Positions 33,234 to 41,174 of a stretch of 64,000 nt of DNA are shown here, in pieces. The notes under the pieces are model-generated. The model was not told the origin of the DNA, searched no databases, and saw nothing but the letters and a program-made list of their open reading frames with translations. A program made the translations under genes and the position numbers. The stretch is from Burkholderia sp. (GTDB lineage Bacteria; Pseudomonadota; Gammaproteobacteria; Burkholderiales; Burkholderiaceae). The stretch is taken from contig NZ_JAHACR010000002.1 in the NCBI RefSeq assembly GCF_018375725.1, positions 1-64,000 on the forward strand. Reading direction: 5' to 3'. Position 1 is the stretch's first letter, and every line of letters starts with the position of its first letter.

Positions 33234-33704
33234 ATGGTAAATGTTATCACGGCGGCACTAGGTAAGCTCGAACGCCGAGCTCGTTACGCCGCAGCAGTCA
33301 TCACCGGCCTTATCGTTGTATTGGCCATCGCGTTTCCGTACGCGCGGGATCTGGCTCGTGATGTCATGGTCCAATCCGGCATGGGTAACCCTGACATCGT
33401 CATTAAGCCGGGATACAAGGTGCAGGTTGACGGTCATGAGACTGCGATTTTCGGTTTCGATCCTTGCCCTGATGATCCTCGTCCGTGGAAGGACTATTGG
33501 ATCGGAGGCCGTCCGGATGATAGCCTCCGCCCGTTCACCGGATGCGTCGTCGTCAAACCAGGCACGAACACCGTGCGGGTCCAGTTTCTGACTGGTGGTG
33601 AGCGAGTGGTGGAAACGTGGACCGTCGAACACCGCGAGCACGACGGAATGCCAGCGACGGTCGTCAAGCGCCCCAACGGGGACTACGTCGTTCCGGCACA
33701 CTGA
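33234..33704 (+). CDS. Membrane-anchored hypothetical protein, 156 aa
   Basis: ATG 33234 follows AGGTAGG; an upstream ATG at 33210 is part of the leader. One transmembrane segment at about 17-35, then a beta-rich domain of about 110 residues, probably periplasmic, with two Cys (DPCPDD, TGCVVV). Function unknown. Confidence 0.7.
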   Translation: MVNVITAALGKLERRARYAAAVITGLIVVLAIAFPYARDLARDVMVQSGMGNPDIVIKPGYKVQVDGHETAIFGFDPCPDDPRPWKDYWIGGRPDDSLRPFTGCVVVKPGTNTVRVQFLTGGERVVETWTVEHREHDGMPATVVKRPNGDYVVPAH

Positions 33705-33717
33705 CGGAAGAACGGCG

Positions 33718-33957
33718 ATGGATTCGATGAACGAACCCTGTCCGCGATGTGGTGCGCAGCCGGCTGTGACGAAGGGGCCGACGTATTGGACCGCGTACTG
33801 CACGAAGTCGCACTTTCCGGGGGAGTCCGGGCAACCCCGATGCGAACAAAATCGGCTGCGCTGCAGGCGTGGGACGATGGCGTTAAAAGCAAATCGATCC
33901 GGTAGGAGTGGCGTGGTCGTGCGTACGTACGTCCAGTCAGTGGATGCAGCCCAGTAG
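33718..33957 (+). CDS. Lar-like zinc-ribbon protein, probably frameshifted
   Basis: ATG 33718 follows GGAAG. Residues 1-35 read EPCPRCGAQPAV and then AYCTKSHF, a Lar/restriction-alleviation type zinc ribbon start. The C-terminal 40 residues do not look like the family. One extra base in the five-G run near 33819 would instead give MRTKSAALQAWDDGV, matching the usual AL-x-AW(N/D) ending of such proteins. So this copy seems to have lost one G and reads into the wrong frame. Confidence 0.5.
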   Translation: MDSMNEPCPRCGAQPAVTKGPTYWTAYCTKSHFPGESGQPRCEQNRLRCRRGTMALKANRSGRSGVVVRTYVQSVDAAQ

Positions 33958-34165
33958 AGAAACATACGGATCTGCGAGATGCAGTTGTCCGAGCGGCGTC
34001 GGCGGCCGAGGTCAGCGTTGAAGATCTGCGGGTGCGTTTTGCCCGTGAGAGTATGCTTTCAATGGACTGCTGAAGGAGAAGCCGGAGTGAACTGGATGGC
34101 TAGTTGTGACCTCGAGTTGGTTCAGGTCGAAGCCTAGTCACTCCAAAAAAAGGGAAGGAAAAGTC

Positions 34166-34522
34166 ATGTTGAATGAAGAAGAACTTACGAAAGCGGTGGA
34201 GGCATTTTGCAACGCGCTCCCGGCGGGCCAGACGTTTTATGCAATGCACGCTCTGCCACGAGTGGGTTTCGGTGACATGGAAGCAAAGCCGGTCATGGCT
34301 CTCGTGCTTGCCGAAACGGAGGAGGACTTCAGACGCTTCGAGCAGGTCATCAATCGGGGTATCGCGTCCTATCGTGAGGAGTTCGGGCTGAGCGCGAAAG
34401 TTTGGCGCGAAATCGACATGCGGGGCCACGACGAAGCAGCTTTAGATGTGTCTCCGGGGAAAAATGGCGCATTCGAAGTCGAAGCTCGCGCTGGCCAGCG
34501 GCCTACAGGCGATCAGGTCTGA
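34166..34522 (+). CDS. Hypothetical protein, 118 aa
   Basis: ATG 34166 follows GGAAGGAAAAG. A soluble alpha-beta protein (LTKAVEAFCNALP, then VMALVLAETEEDFRRFEQVI), acidic, with no export signal. I recognise no family. Confidence 0.7.
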   Translation: MLNEEELTKAVEAFCNALPAGQTFYAMHALPRVGFGDMEAKPVMALVLAETEEDFRRFEQVINRGIASYREEFGLSAKVWREIDMRGHDEAALDVSPGKNGAFEVEARAGQRPTGDQV

Positions 34523-34578
34523 AGAGAAGCGGGCGCATGGAGCCTTTAAACGCCGCGGCAAACCAGGAAGACATCACT

Positions 34579-35064
34579 ATGAATAACCTCGGCAACAGAC
34601 AGGGCGCTGATGCTCCTCCGGCCGGCGCTATTCCGCGACCGTCGTGGGAATACGCTCAGGAACCGTTCGATCCGAGCCTGACTTTCATGCAAGATGGTCA
34701 GCGGACTCGGCACATGGACACTCCTCTAGACGAGAGGTACGTGACCGAACCCTTCGATAGCTTTGCAGTGGGCAGCATTCCGCCAGAAGAGCGCGAGGTA
34801 AGAGACCATCTGATCGCGGCCGCCCTCCTGCGCCGCAGAGTGTCCACGCTTGAATTTTGGTGGAGTCAGTTCGTACGCCAGACTGAAAGCTATCGGACGT
34901 CGAGTGAGGCGTTCGCAAAGCTGGAAGCGCTGTGCTCGAGTTCACGCGAACATCGGGCGGCATTCATCAGGATGGGGAACGGTGAAACGCTCCCGAAATT
35001 CATTCGGGCCGAACTGCTGAGAATGGTCGCGCGCACTGATGCTCGCGCTAACGCCGCAAAGTAA
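34579..35064 (+). CDS. Hypothetical protein, 161 aa
   Basis: The ATG at 34579 follows AGGAAG; ATG 34537 would add 14 residues. The first 60 residues are Pro-rich and probably disordered; the rest is helical (EREVRDHLIAAALLRRRVSTLEF). Function unknown. Confidence 0.7.
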   Translation: MNNLGNRQGADAPPAGAIPRPSWEYAQEPFDPSLTFMQDGQRTRHMDTPLDERYVTEPFDSFAVGSIPPEEREVRDHLIAAALLRRRVSTLEFWWSQFVRQTESYRTSSEAFAKLEALCSSSREHRAAFIRMGNGETLPKFIRAELLRMVARTDARANAAK

Positions 35065-35123
35065 TCGAGTGTCGACGGGCCGCGGACTGTGGCCCGACAG
35101 ACAATAGGCCAGATGAAGTACGG

Positions 35124-35660
35124 TTACGCCGGCACCGTTACGCCAGACGTCATGATCCGCACGACCTCGATGCCGAGAAGCGTCAGCTTGACCTCGAAAT
35201 GCTCGCCGCGGCCCGGCTCGCCATCGATCGTGAGCAGGCCCTTGTCCTGGCACGCGCGAGCCGGGCGTAGCTCGTCCGGCTCACAGCACCAGTGCGTACC
35301 CGTCTTGAGCTCGTCCGCCGGGTCAAAGGTGCGCATGAGTTTGGCCTGAGGTGGGGTGAGCTTGACCCGCTTTGCGCCGAACTCAGCGACTTTCTGCTCA
35401 AGCTGGTCGGCCGGCACCTCGGCCTTCGCCCATGCCGCGAACGACTGGCGTGTGGAGTGGGCGAGCGGCTTACCGTCGACTGACTTGCCACGCTCGACAA
35501 CGGACCCTGCCGCTGCGCTCGTGATGACCTCGTATTGGAGGCAGTCCGTTTCCTCCTGGCTGTCGTAGAGCTTGTATTCCGGACCAGCAGCCGTGACGCG
35601 GCGAAGTCCTGCCTTACCGTCGGTGTAGACGCTACCGACCTTGATGTCCTGTTGTTTCAT
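35124..35660 (-). CDS. Hypothetical protein, 178 aa
   Basis: The start at 35660 follows GAGAGGAA. Residues 1-55 contain short strands with a Tyr-rich pattern; the C-terminal region (LTPPQAKLMRTFDP ... LTLLGIEVVR) resembles a winged helix with a final wing. This could be a small regulator with an N-terminal sensing part, but nothing confirms it. Confidence 0.7.
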   Translation of the reverse strand: MKQQDIKVGSVYTDGKAGLRRVTAAGPEYKLYDSQEETDCLQYEVITSAAAGSVVERGKSVDGKPLAHSTRQSFAAWAKAEVPADQLEQKVAEFGAKRVKLTPPQAKLMRTFDPADELKTGTHWCCEPDELRPARACQDKGLLTIDGEPGRGEHFEVKLTLLGIEVVRIMTSGVTVPA

Positions 35661-35698
35661 CGTGTTCCTCTCGAGAATTGGGTAGCGATAGCCGTCGA

Positions 35699-36214
35699 TC
35701 AGAGCGGGGCGATAGGGATGTTCCAGCCAAGAAACGATGCCCGGCCGGGCGCCTCATCAACGCCGTGAGGTAGGCGATCGTCGAAGATGAACCAGTCGCC
35801 CGCCTTCGGCTTGTGGCGGACCTTTCCCTGTCGAAAGGTCAGGCCGTCGTTGTGCAGCACAACCATCAGCACCAGGCCCTCGTCGTCCGTGTGCATGTCT
35901 GCGGCCGCGGTCGCCACGAGCAGTTCCTCACGGCCACCCAGGTGGCCGCTGTCAGCGCGGCGGTAGCCGAGCGCAGCGAGATCCGGAAGCCACGCGGCAC
36001 CGTCGCGGCTGGCCCACGGCGGGATCGCGAAGGTCTCGACCTGATCGCCGCAGAACTCGATTTCCTCGGCGGCGGTGTAGAACTCGCCAGCCAACTGATC
36101 TGAGAGGCGAATGACGTGGCCAGGCACCTGGACGGAGCCGAGAATGGAGCCGAGTGGCAGGGCGCCGGCGGCGCGTGTCGGGGTCCGGTGCTGATCGATG
36201 TGAGCGAGATGCAT
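35699..36214 (-). CDS. Putative 2OG-Fe(II) oxygenase-like protein, 171 aa
   Basis: The start at 36214 follows AGGAACGGAA. A double-stranded beta-helix pattern is suggested by H108-T-D110 in DMHTDDEGLVLMVVL and H150 in FDDRLPHGVDEA, the HxD...H iron triad layout of 2OG oxygenases. A related protein lies at 39371-40060 with the same spacing. Both are short of the usual C-terminal Arg-containing strand, so the substrate and activity are unknown. Confidence 0.6.
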   Translation of the reverse strand: MHLAHIDQHRTPTRAAGALPLGSILGSVQVPGHVIRLSDQLAGEFYTAAEEIEFCGDQVETFAIPPWASRDGAAWLPDLAALGYRRADSGHLGGREELLVATAAADMHTDDEGLVLMVVLHNDGLTFRQGKVRHKPKAGDWFIFDDRLPHGVDEAPGRASFLGWNIPIAPL

Positions 36215-36406
36215 GGTGAATTCCGTTCCTCGGTGATCGGGTATGGACGGATTATCCCAGGAGGCGCGCACCATTCAAGGTTCGGCGCGCGGACCAGAAT
36301 TCGATTGCATCAGGATCTGATTCCCGAAAAAGCTCACCTGATTCCGAACAGGAATCGACGCCTAAAAAGAACGAGGGAAAGCCGGGAAAGCGAGTTTCGC
36401 GCGATC

Positions 36407-36434
36407 TTGTATGGGGCATACGCGCCGCTATAGT
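36407..36434 (+). promoter_or_regulatory. Sigma70 promoter with upstream perfect dyad
   Basis: TTGTAT (36407-36412), 16 bases, TATAGT (36429-36434). About 50 bases upstream, GATTCC-GAACA-GGAATC (36340-36356) is a perfect 6-bp dyad of the TTCC-N5-GGAA type. Confidence 0.7.
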
Positions 36435-36473
36435 GGACGCATGGCAAGTCAGCCACCAACCAACAGGACACCC

Positions 36474-36803
36474 ATGAACGTATTGAACCACGCCCGTTTG
36501 GCGCCCACGGAAACAACCCGTCCCGTGCATGCGCCGGTTGCAGTGATCACGGACCACGCTGGCAACGCTCTCGAAGTCGGCGCGATGTATTGCTGCACTT
36601 TCGTGGATATCAATGCGCAAGGCGACGAGTTCGAGATCCACGGCAATCTCGTGCGCTACATCGGCGCTGCCGATCGTGGTCGGCTAATTTTCGCAGACGC
36701 AGACGACTGGAGCGAGATCGACTGCGAGTTCGACAGTCTTATCCGGCAGGCCTGTCCCGTCATGAATCCGGCCGCGCACGGCTGGGGCGAGAAGCTGCAC
36801 TAA
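36474..36803 (+). CDS. Hypothetical protein, 109 aa
   Basis: ATG 36474 follows AGGACA and lies downstream of the expected transcription start, unlike the ATG at 36441. A beta-rich protein (MYCCTFVDINAQGDEFEIHGNLVRYIG) with a long acidic loop, perhaps a small barrel. Function unknown. Confidence 0.7.
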   Translation: MNVLNHARLAPTETTRPVHAPVAVITDHAGNALEVGAMYCCTFVDINAQGDEFEIHGNLVRYIGAADRGRLIFADADDWSEIDCEFDSLIRQACPVMNPAAHGWGEKLH

Positions 36804-36846
36804 AATTCCATCATCGCCGTTTCGTCACTCTCTGGAAATTTAGAAA

Positions 36847-37068
36847 ATGGGCCAGAATGCCACCCCGGTCGCGAAGACCGGAAACGTCCTCGAGCAGGGC
36901 GTCGTGCCGAACGTCCTCTGTGAGCTCAAGGCGATGCGCGAAGTCAGCATGAACGTCCCGGCGAAGGCCGAAGCGTACGTGCGGGCGAATGAGCATTCGC
37001 TGCAAGACTACTACGACGGCGGAATGTCGTATTCGGAGATCGCAGAACACGTCTGTTTGGTCGCGTAA
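36847..37068 (+). CDS. Hypothetical protein, 73 aa
   Basis: ATG 36847 has a weak ribosome binding site (GGAAAT). Two helices (NVLCELKAMREV, KAEAYVRANEHSLQDYYDGGMSYSEIAEHV); the last helix pair resembles a helix-turn-helix. Could be a small DNA-binding protein, low certainty. Confidence 0.6.
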   Translation: MGQNATPVAKTGNVLEQGVVPNVLCELKAMREVSMNVPAKAEAYVRANEHSLQDYYDGGMSYSEIAEHVCLVA

Positions 37069-37099
37069 TACCTCTCAACTCTGACACGAAGGAACTGGC

Positions 37100-37279
37100 A
37101 TGTTCACGCGAGCAAAGAATGAACTGAAGGAACTCGTCAAGCTGATTGCCGAGACGGAGCGATACGACGCGACGCTCGCGGCGAAACGCGATATCGTCCC
37201 GACCGAGGAATCGCGAGAAGATCGCCGTCGCAAGGAAAGCAGGAAGCTCGAATTGATGGAAAAGTACGAGCTGCTCTAG
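37100..37279 (+). CDS. Hypothetical small helical protein, 59 aa
   Basis: ATG 37100 follows GAAGGAAC. Highly charged, a single long helix of coiled-coil type (Lys/Glu/Arg rich). The next, interrupted gene begins 10 bases later. Function unknown. Confidence 0.6.
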   Translation: MFTRAKNELKELVKLIAETERYDATLAAKRDIVPTEESREDRRRKESRKLELMEKYELL

Positions 37280-37288
37280 GGACTCGCG

Positions 37289-37579
37289 ATGACCTCGACC
37301 TACACGAAGCTCGAATCGATGATTCTCGACGCGATCGAGAGCGGGCAGAACACCTTCCGTAAGATGCTGACTGGTGGCATCGAAACGGAGTGAAAACGTA
37401 TCGCCGACGCTACGGGCGCCAGCCAATACGATCTCGTGCTAGACCGTCGTGTTCAGGCGCTACGCAAGGGCAAGAAGATCTTGTATCAGGATGGACGCTG
37501 GTCGGTCATCAAATCGCTTGGCGAAGTCGAGCCGGAAGAGGCGGTGCGCATGCAGGCGTTCGCCGAAAAATGGGAGTAG
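37289..37579 (+). pseudogene. Paralogue of the 15409 gene, interrupted by an in-frame TGA
   Basis: Reading from ATG 37289 gives 34 codons, then TGA at 37391, then 61 more codons in the same frame to TAG 37577. Ignoring the TGA, the 96 codons match the intact 96 aa protein at 15409 in length and layout: YTKLESMILDAI at the start and DRRVQALRKGKKI near the end. So a single nonsense change has broken it, or the TGA is read through. Confidence 0.75.
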
Positions 37580-37584
37580 AAGTA

Positions 37585-37869
37585 ATGGAGGGGTGGGACA
37601 TCATAGCGCTGACGTTGTTGATTTCGGCGATCGGCGACGTTGCCATCATGGCGCTGCCTTCTACCCGGAAAGATGGTGTGGAGTGGAGCCTGCGCCTGAT
37701 CTGCGGCGCCACTCTGGTAATCATCGCGTTCCTGCTATTCCAGCGGGAATTCGATGTCGGTTTTCTCGCGACATTGGGTATCCTCGGCGGAGCGTGCCAG
37801 GCTGCCCTGATGTGGCGCACCTACAGGAGCTATCGGCGGGCCAACGCCGAAAGCGACAGGCGGAAATAG
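37585..37869 (+). CDS. Small membrane protein, 94 aa
   Basis: ATG 37585 follows GGGAG. Three hydrophobic segments (about 5-23, 33-50, 58-77) and a basic tail indicate a small inner-membrane protein with three helices. Function unknown. Confidence 0.7.
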   Translation: MEGWDIIALTLLISAIGDVAIMALPSTRKDGVEWSLRLICGATLVIIAFLLFQREFDVGFLATLGILGGACQAALMWRTYRSYRRANAESDRRK

Positions 37870-37886
37870 TGAGGGGGAAAGCTACC

Positions 37887-38378
37887 GTGCAGTGGACAGA
37901 ACAAGAAGGCCATTTCAGCTTCAACGTCAAGCCGAGCCTGACCGGGAAATATCGGCTGAAGGACGGGAGCGGAAACGCCGTGGAAGCGGAGTTCCGCGAT
38001 GGAACGTGGTCGGTCGACACGGCCGGGTTTGTTGGCTGGTCCGGCCGCTTCTGGGTATCGGACAAGGACCAGATCCTCGCGGCCAAGCGCAAGTGCAGCG
38101 GTTTCCGGGCGCACAAGGTCAAGTCGTACACGCCGGCGGCGCGTAACGCGGTGAAGCTCGCGCGGCATTACGCCAATGTGAAGGGGAAGAAAGTCAGAGC
38201 AGTGATGTACTACCTGATCGCGCATCGTATCGATTCAACCGTTCTCCAGTCCTTCGATCTGGAATGGCAAGCGACAAATGCCGCGAAGCTCCTGCGCTAT
38301 CGGGCCGGCATCGACGCGCGGGTCGACAAGTTCTTCGTCAAGCGCGGTGCGCCGGTGCGGACCACCCCGAGTGTCTGA
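37887..38378 (+). CDS. Hypothetical protein, 163 aa
   Basis: A GTG start at 37887 follows AGGGGGAAA. Residues 1-75 form short strands (FSFNVKPSLTGKYRLKDGSG); 80-163 are basic and helical, possibly nucleic acid binding. I recognise no family. Confidence 0.7.
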   Translation: MQWTEQEGHFSFNVKPSLTGKYRLKDGSGNAVEAEFRDGTWSVDTAGFVGWSGRFWVSDKDQILAAKRKCSGFRAHKVKSYTPAARNAVKLARHYANVKGKKVRAVMYYLIAHRIDSTVLQSFDLEWQATNAAKLLRYRAGIDARVDKFFVKRGAPVRTTPSV

Positions 38379-38399
38379 CGGGCGGGCAGGAGAGCCACA

Positions 38400-38848
38400 T
38401 GGCGACGCTCGAGCGCGCGAACCCAGATCATGGTCGAGCTCCATTCAGGACAGGTAGACAAGGGCGGAAATCCCTACGTCCTGCACCCGATGCGTGTCAT
38501 GCTCGCGGGTGACACTGACGACGAGCGCATCGTTGGTGCTCCATGATGTAATCGAAGACAGTCGTGGGGTTTGGACGGCAGCGAGGCGCCGGGCAGAAGG
38601 TTTTTCCATGCGTATCGTCGACGCGGTCGTATCCGAGACGCGGATGCCGGGGGAGATCTACGGGACTTCATCCACAGTGGGCCGCGACGAATCTGATCGG
38701 CCGGAAGGTCAAGCTCCGCGATATCGGAGACAACAGCGATCTGTCGCGAATTCCAAATCCAACGTAACGCGATCTCGATCTCATAAAGAGGTATCGGCGC
38801 GCAATCGCGGTGCTCATGACTCAAAAAGGCGTTCTCATCAGGAACTAG
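38400..38848 (+). pseudogene. Decayed RelA/SpoT-type HD hydrolase
   Basis: Pieces in three frames match one (p)ppGpp hydrolase-like protein in order: a start MATLERA, then VELHSGQVDKGGNPYVLHPMRVML in frame 2 (with the first metal His), then VLHDVIEDS (the HD pair), RRRAEGFSMRIVDAVV, then INLIGRKVKLRDIGDNSDLS-like sequence, a TAA stop and RDLDLIKRYRRAIAVL. At least three frameshifts and one nonsense codon break it. The intact form would remove alarmone or related nucleotides. Confidence 0.75.
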
Positions 38849-39040
38849 AAAAGAAGAAAGAGGCGATTTCGTTGCAATTCTGACAAAAAATTCTGGCTGG
38901 TATAGCTTCCTAGCGAGAAATTCATATAGCATCGGTTCCTGCAAAATCTCACCTGACCTGCGCCACTCGAAAGCGCGGCTACCCCGAAACAGCGGATCTG
39001 TCGAGGCGGGTCACGCGATAAATCAGGTAAGGCACCGGCC

Positions 39041-39358
39041 ATGCAATCGAATCACGACATCCCGACCGAGATTCGGGAACTGAACATGTCTTATCTCTTG
39101 CTCGCGCAACGTATGCTGCGCGAGGACCGCGACACCGGAATGTTCCGGCTGGGGATCTCCGCAGAAGTGGCCGAAATCCTCGGCAATCTGACAATCGCCC
39201 AGGTCGTCAAGGTCGCGAATATCAACCAGCTGCTATGCAGGTTCAGGATGGACGATCGAACTTTCCTGTCTGCACTGGCGGACAAAGGGCGTAGCGAGAT
39301 CCACCAAAACAGGCACGCTGCTATTCTGATGGCCGGTCAGCCCGCAGAACAACTGTAA
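39041..39358 (+). CDS. flhD: FlhD, flagellar transcriptional regulator, without FlhC
   Basis: A 105 aa FlhD protein. It matches E. coli FlhD along its length: ELNMSYLLLAQRMLREDR, then MFRLGI, then NQLLCRFRMD with the conserved Cys66 (Cys65 in E. coli, which forms the dimer disulfide). FlhD normally works only with FlhC as the master activator of flagellar genes, but no flhC is nearby in this window. It may pair with a chromosomal FlhC and alter motility, or regulate other genes. The start ATG 39041 follows AGGTAAGG. Confidence 0.9.
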   Translation: MQSNHDIPTEIRELNMSYLLLAQRMLREDRDTGMFRLGISAEVAEILGNLTIAQVVKVANINQLLCRFRMDDRTFLSALADKGRSEIHQNRHAAILMAGQPAEQL

Positions 39359-39370
39359 GGCCGTCTGTTG

Positions 39371-40060
39371 TCAGCTGGCAGTAAGATGCTTCATGCATCG
39401 AGACAGTGAGATGCTGTACGGCCATTTCGGATCCGGCCTGACGGCAGCGTTGCCGCAATACGAGCACATCTCGATCCAGCGCCCCGCGGCCTTCGCTTCC
39501 CGCAGTAACGTCGTTTCGAGTTCATCGTCGAGCGTAGTTGCCGACCAGCACTCGTCATCCAGCAGAACGCGGAATCCGTCCCGCACGCGAGGCGCTCCCG
39601 CATAGAGGCCCTTGGCTAAGGCGGCGATCCCAGCTTCGAGCTGAGCGATCGCGACTTCATCGACAGGTTCCGGAAAATGTCCGACGAAGGCCGCCACTCG
39701 GACGGCCGTATCCGCCGTCCAATGCACCATTCGATCGTCGAGCCGAATCACGGCGCCGGCGGGCGCAAACACCTCGTACACCTCGTCGGAAGCATCCCGG
39801 GCACAGATCGACGTTTCCCCTTCATTCAGGCAGACGAGGTAGACAAAGCCGAAGCCGTCGGCATGTGGAGCTACATGCGGCGCCCATCCATACAGTTCGC
39901 AGCGTCCAGAGTTGTCGGTTCCAATCACGCGCTCAAGCTCTTCGGACTCGCGGGATCGCGCGACCGCCAGCGCTTCGACAGTGAAGCGGTGTTCAAGGGC
40001 TTCGGGCGGAATGCTGAGACGGCCGACAGCGGCAAGCGGGGAAGGGGACGTACTTGGCAT
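39371..40060 (-). CDS. Putative 2OG-Fe(II) oxygenase-like protein with C-terminal Cys motif, 229 aa
   Basis: The start at 40060 (MPSTSP) is preceded by a long open region without a clear ribosome binding site. The HxD...H pattern is visible: H66-A-D68 in PHADGFGFVYLV and H113 in RMVHWTADTA, spaced as in the 35699 protein. The C-terminal tail adds CSYCGN and a late Cys-x-Lys-His (about 200-225), perhaps a zinc site. Activity and substrate unknown. Confidence 0.6.
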   Translation of the reverse strand: MPSTSPSPLAAVGRLSIPPEALEHRFTVEALAVARSRESEELERVIGTDNSGRCELYGWAPHVAPHADGFGFVYLVCLNEGETSICARDASDEVYEVFAPAGAVIRLDDRMVHWTADTAVRVAAFVGHFPEPVDEVAIAQLEAGIAALAKGLYAGAPRVRDGFRVLLDDECWSATTLDDELETTLLREAKAAGRWIEMCSYCGNAAVRPDPKWPYSISLSRCMKHLTAS

Positions 40061-40210
40061 GGCCACAAGGATAGCATCGGCCCGCGGGGCCGCAAGGTGC
40101 CACGAGGCGGCGCGATGGAGCCTCCATACGCTTCCTGATGGGAATGTAATGAACAATTTGATGCGATCTCGAAAAACTATTTGGAGGGGACGGGAGTTCA
40201 TGTGTATATT

Positions 40211-40296
40211 GGAATCGCTTCTCCCGTAAGTGGTAGTAAGTTAAAGGAAGCGCGAACGGATGCCCGGTCTGGAAACCCCAGCCGGGCATTTTTTTG
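40211..40296 (+). ncRNA. Candidate small RNA ending in a strong terminator
   Basis: A terminator hairpin (ATGCCCGG 40260-40267 with CCGGGCAT 40282-40289, inner CTGG/CCAG) ends in seven T. About 40 bases upstream CGCTTC (40216) and GAAGCG (40247) form another stem. A possible promoter is TTGGAG with TATATT near 40210. No ORF fits between. The neighbouring - strand gene reads away, so this is not its terminator. Confidence 0.45.
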
Positions 40297-40370
40297 TCCG
40301 GTCAGAACTGAATCGATCCGTGTTAGGTACTTCCGGACAGGAAGTCCAAAGACGGGCTTTGTGGTAGGAT

Positions 40371-40476
40371 CAACTCGACGGATCTTCATTACCGTCCCTC
40401 GATTCGACGTCAATACGTCGATTGCCCTTGGGCCCCACGCTGGTATCCCCGTACTCAGCCTGGGGCCGATTTTTTC
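40371..40476 (+). ncRNA. Second candidate small RNA with two hairpins
   Basis: CGACGT-CAAT-ACGTCG (40405-40420) is followed by a long terminator hairpin (GGCCCCACGCTG 40431-40442 with CAGCCTGGGGCC 40456-40467) and a T run. A -10-like TAGGAT lies at 40365, preceded by a perfect ACTTCC-GGACA-GGAAGT dyad (40329-40345). No gene fits here. Two short terminated units in a row make this the densest non-coding locus in the window. Confidence 0.5.
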
Positions 40477-40484
40477 GTCGGGGC

Positions 40485-40512
40485 TTGAACTGGAAGCGGC
40501 GCCCTGCACAAT
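40485..40512 (+). promoter_or_regulatory. Sigma70-like promoter, 16-base spacer
   Basis: TTGAAC (40485-40490), 16 bases, CACAAT (40507-40512), 30 bases before the next start. It begins 9 bases after the terminator of the second candidate RNA. Confidence 0.6.
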
Positions 40513-40542
40513 GAGTCGACTCTATCTGATCGCAAGGCTCGT

Positions 40543-40881
40543 ATGCCTGTATCTACCCGAAAACCCGCCGTCCGCAGTCGCGCGAGTTCCGGCAAGTACG
40601 CTGATCGCGTGTGTTGCGAGCACGACGCGACGGGGAACTACGACATCCTGATCGATGGCGAGCTCCGATTCCGACTCGAGCGCGAGAACCAGTTCCCGGA
40701 GTTCTGGTACCTCTACCCGGTCGTCGATGGAGTCCGAACCGATCCGAGCGTCGCATTTGAGATCCAGCAGTGGGACGTCATTTCTCAACTGGAACGCGGT
40801 GAGCACTGGCTTCCGCCGGACCAGGTCGAACGAGAAGAACGGGTGGCGCTGCATGCGGTACGGCGTGTCCGATGGGCCTGA
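40543..40881 (+). CDS. Hypothetical protein, 112 aa
   Basis: ATG 40543 follows AAGG. A basic start, then a beta-rich body (YDILIDGELRFRLEREN) and a helical end. Possibly a small nucleic-acid-associated fold, unproven. After it come 290 bases without a convincing gene; only the promoter at 41116 stands out there. Confidence 0.65.
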   Translation: MPVSTRKPAVRSRASSGKYADRVCCEHDATGNYDILIDGELRFRLERENQFPEFWYLYPVVDGVRTDPSVAFEIQQWDVISQLERGEHWLPPDQVEREERVALHAVRRVRWA

Positions 40882-41115
40882 AGGTGGAACGGGCGGGAAG
40901 GGTGAGGACTTGCGGGATGCGAGGGCTTCAATTTCTCCGCAACTATGCCGTTAACACCTGCGTTGATCTTGATGGCAATGGCGCGTTGAGGCGGAACAGC
41001 ACCCGCTTCATGCCCGGAACTACATGGCTTTCTTGTTCCGATGAGCTTCGGCAGAGTCAAAGGGAGGGACCACGGGATTCAGGTTTCCCCAACTAAAGCA
41101 CGCAGACGTCGCCCC

Positions 41116-41143
41116 TTGAAAAGGCGAAGTCAGTTTTTAGAAC
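41116..41143 (+). promoter_or_regulatory. Sigma70 promoter, 16-base spacer
   Basis: TTGAAA (41116-41121), 16 bases, TAGAAC (41138-41143), 31 bases before the envelope protein gene at 41175. Confidence 0.65.
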
Positions 41144-41174
41144 CAATCCGAATCAGATAAACCGAGGAGCCTCA

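Noticed and set aside
40882..41096. Open frame after the 112 aa gene
   Set aside because: It overlaps the preceding stop, has no ribosome binding site of note and an untypical composition.
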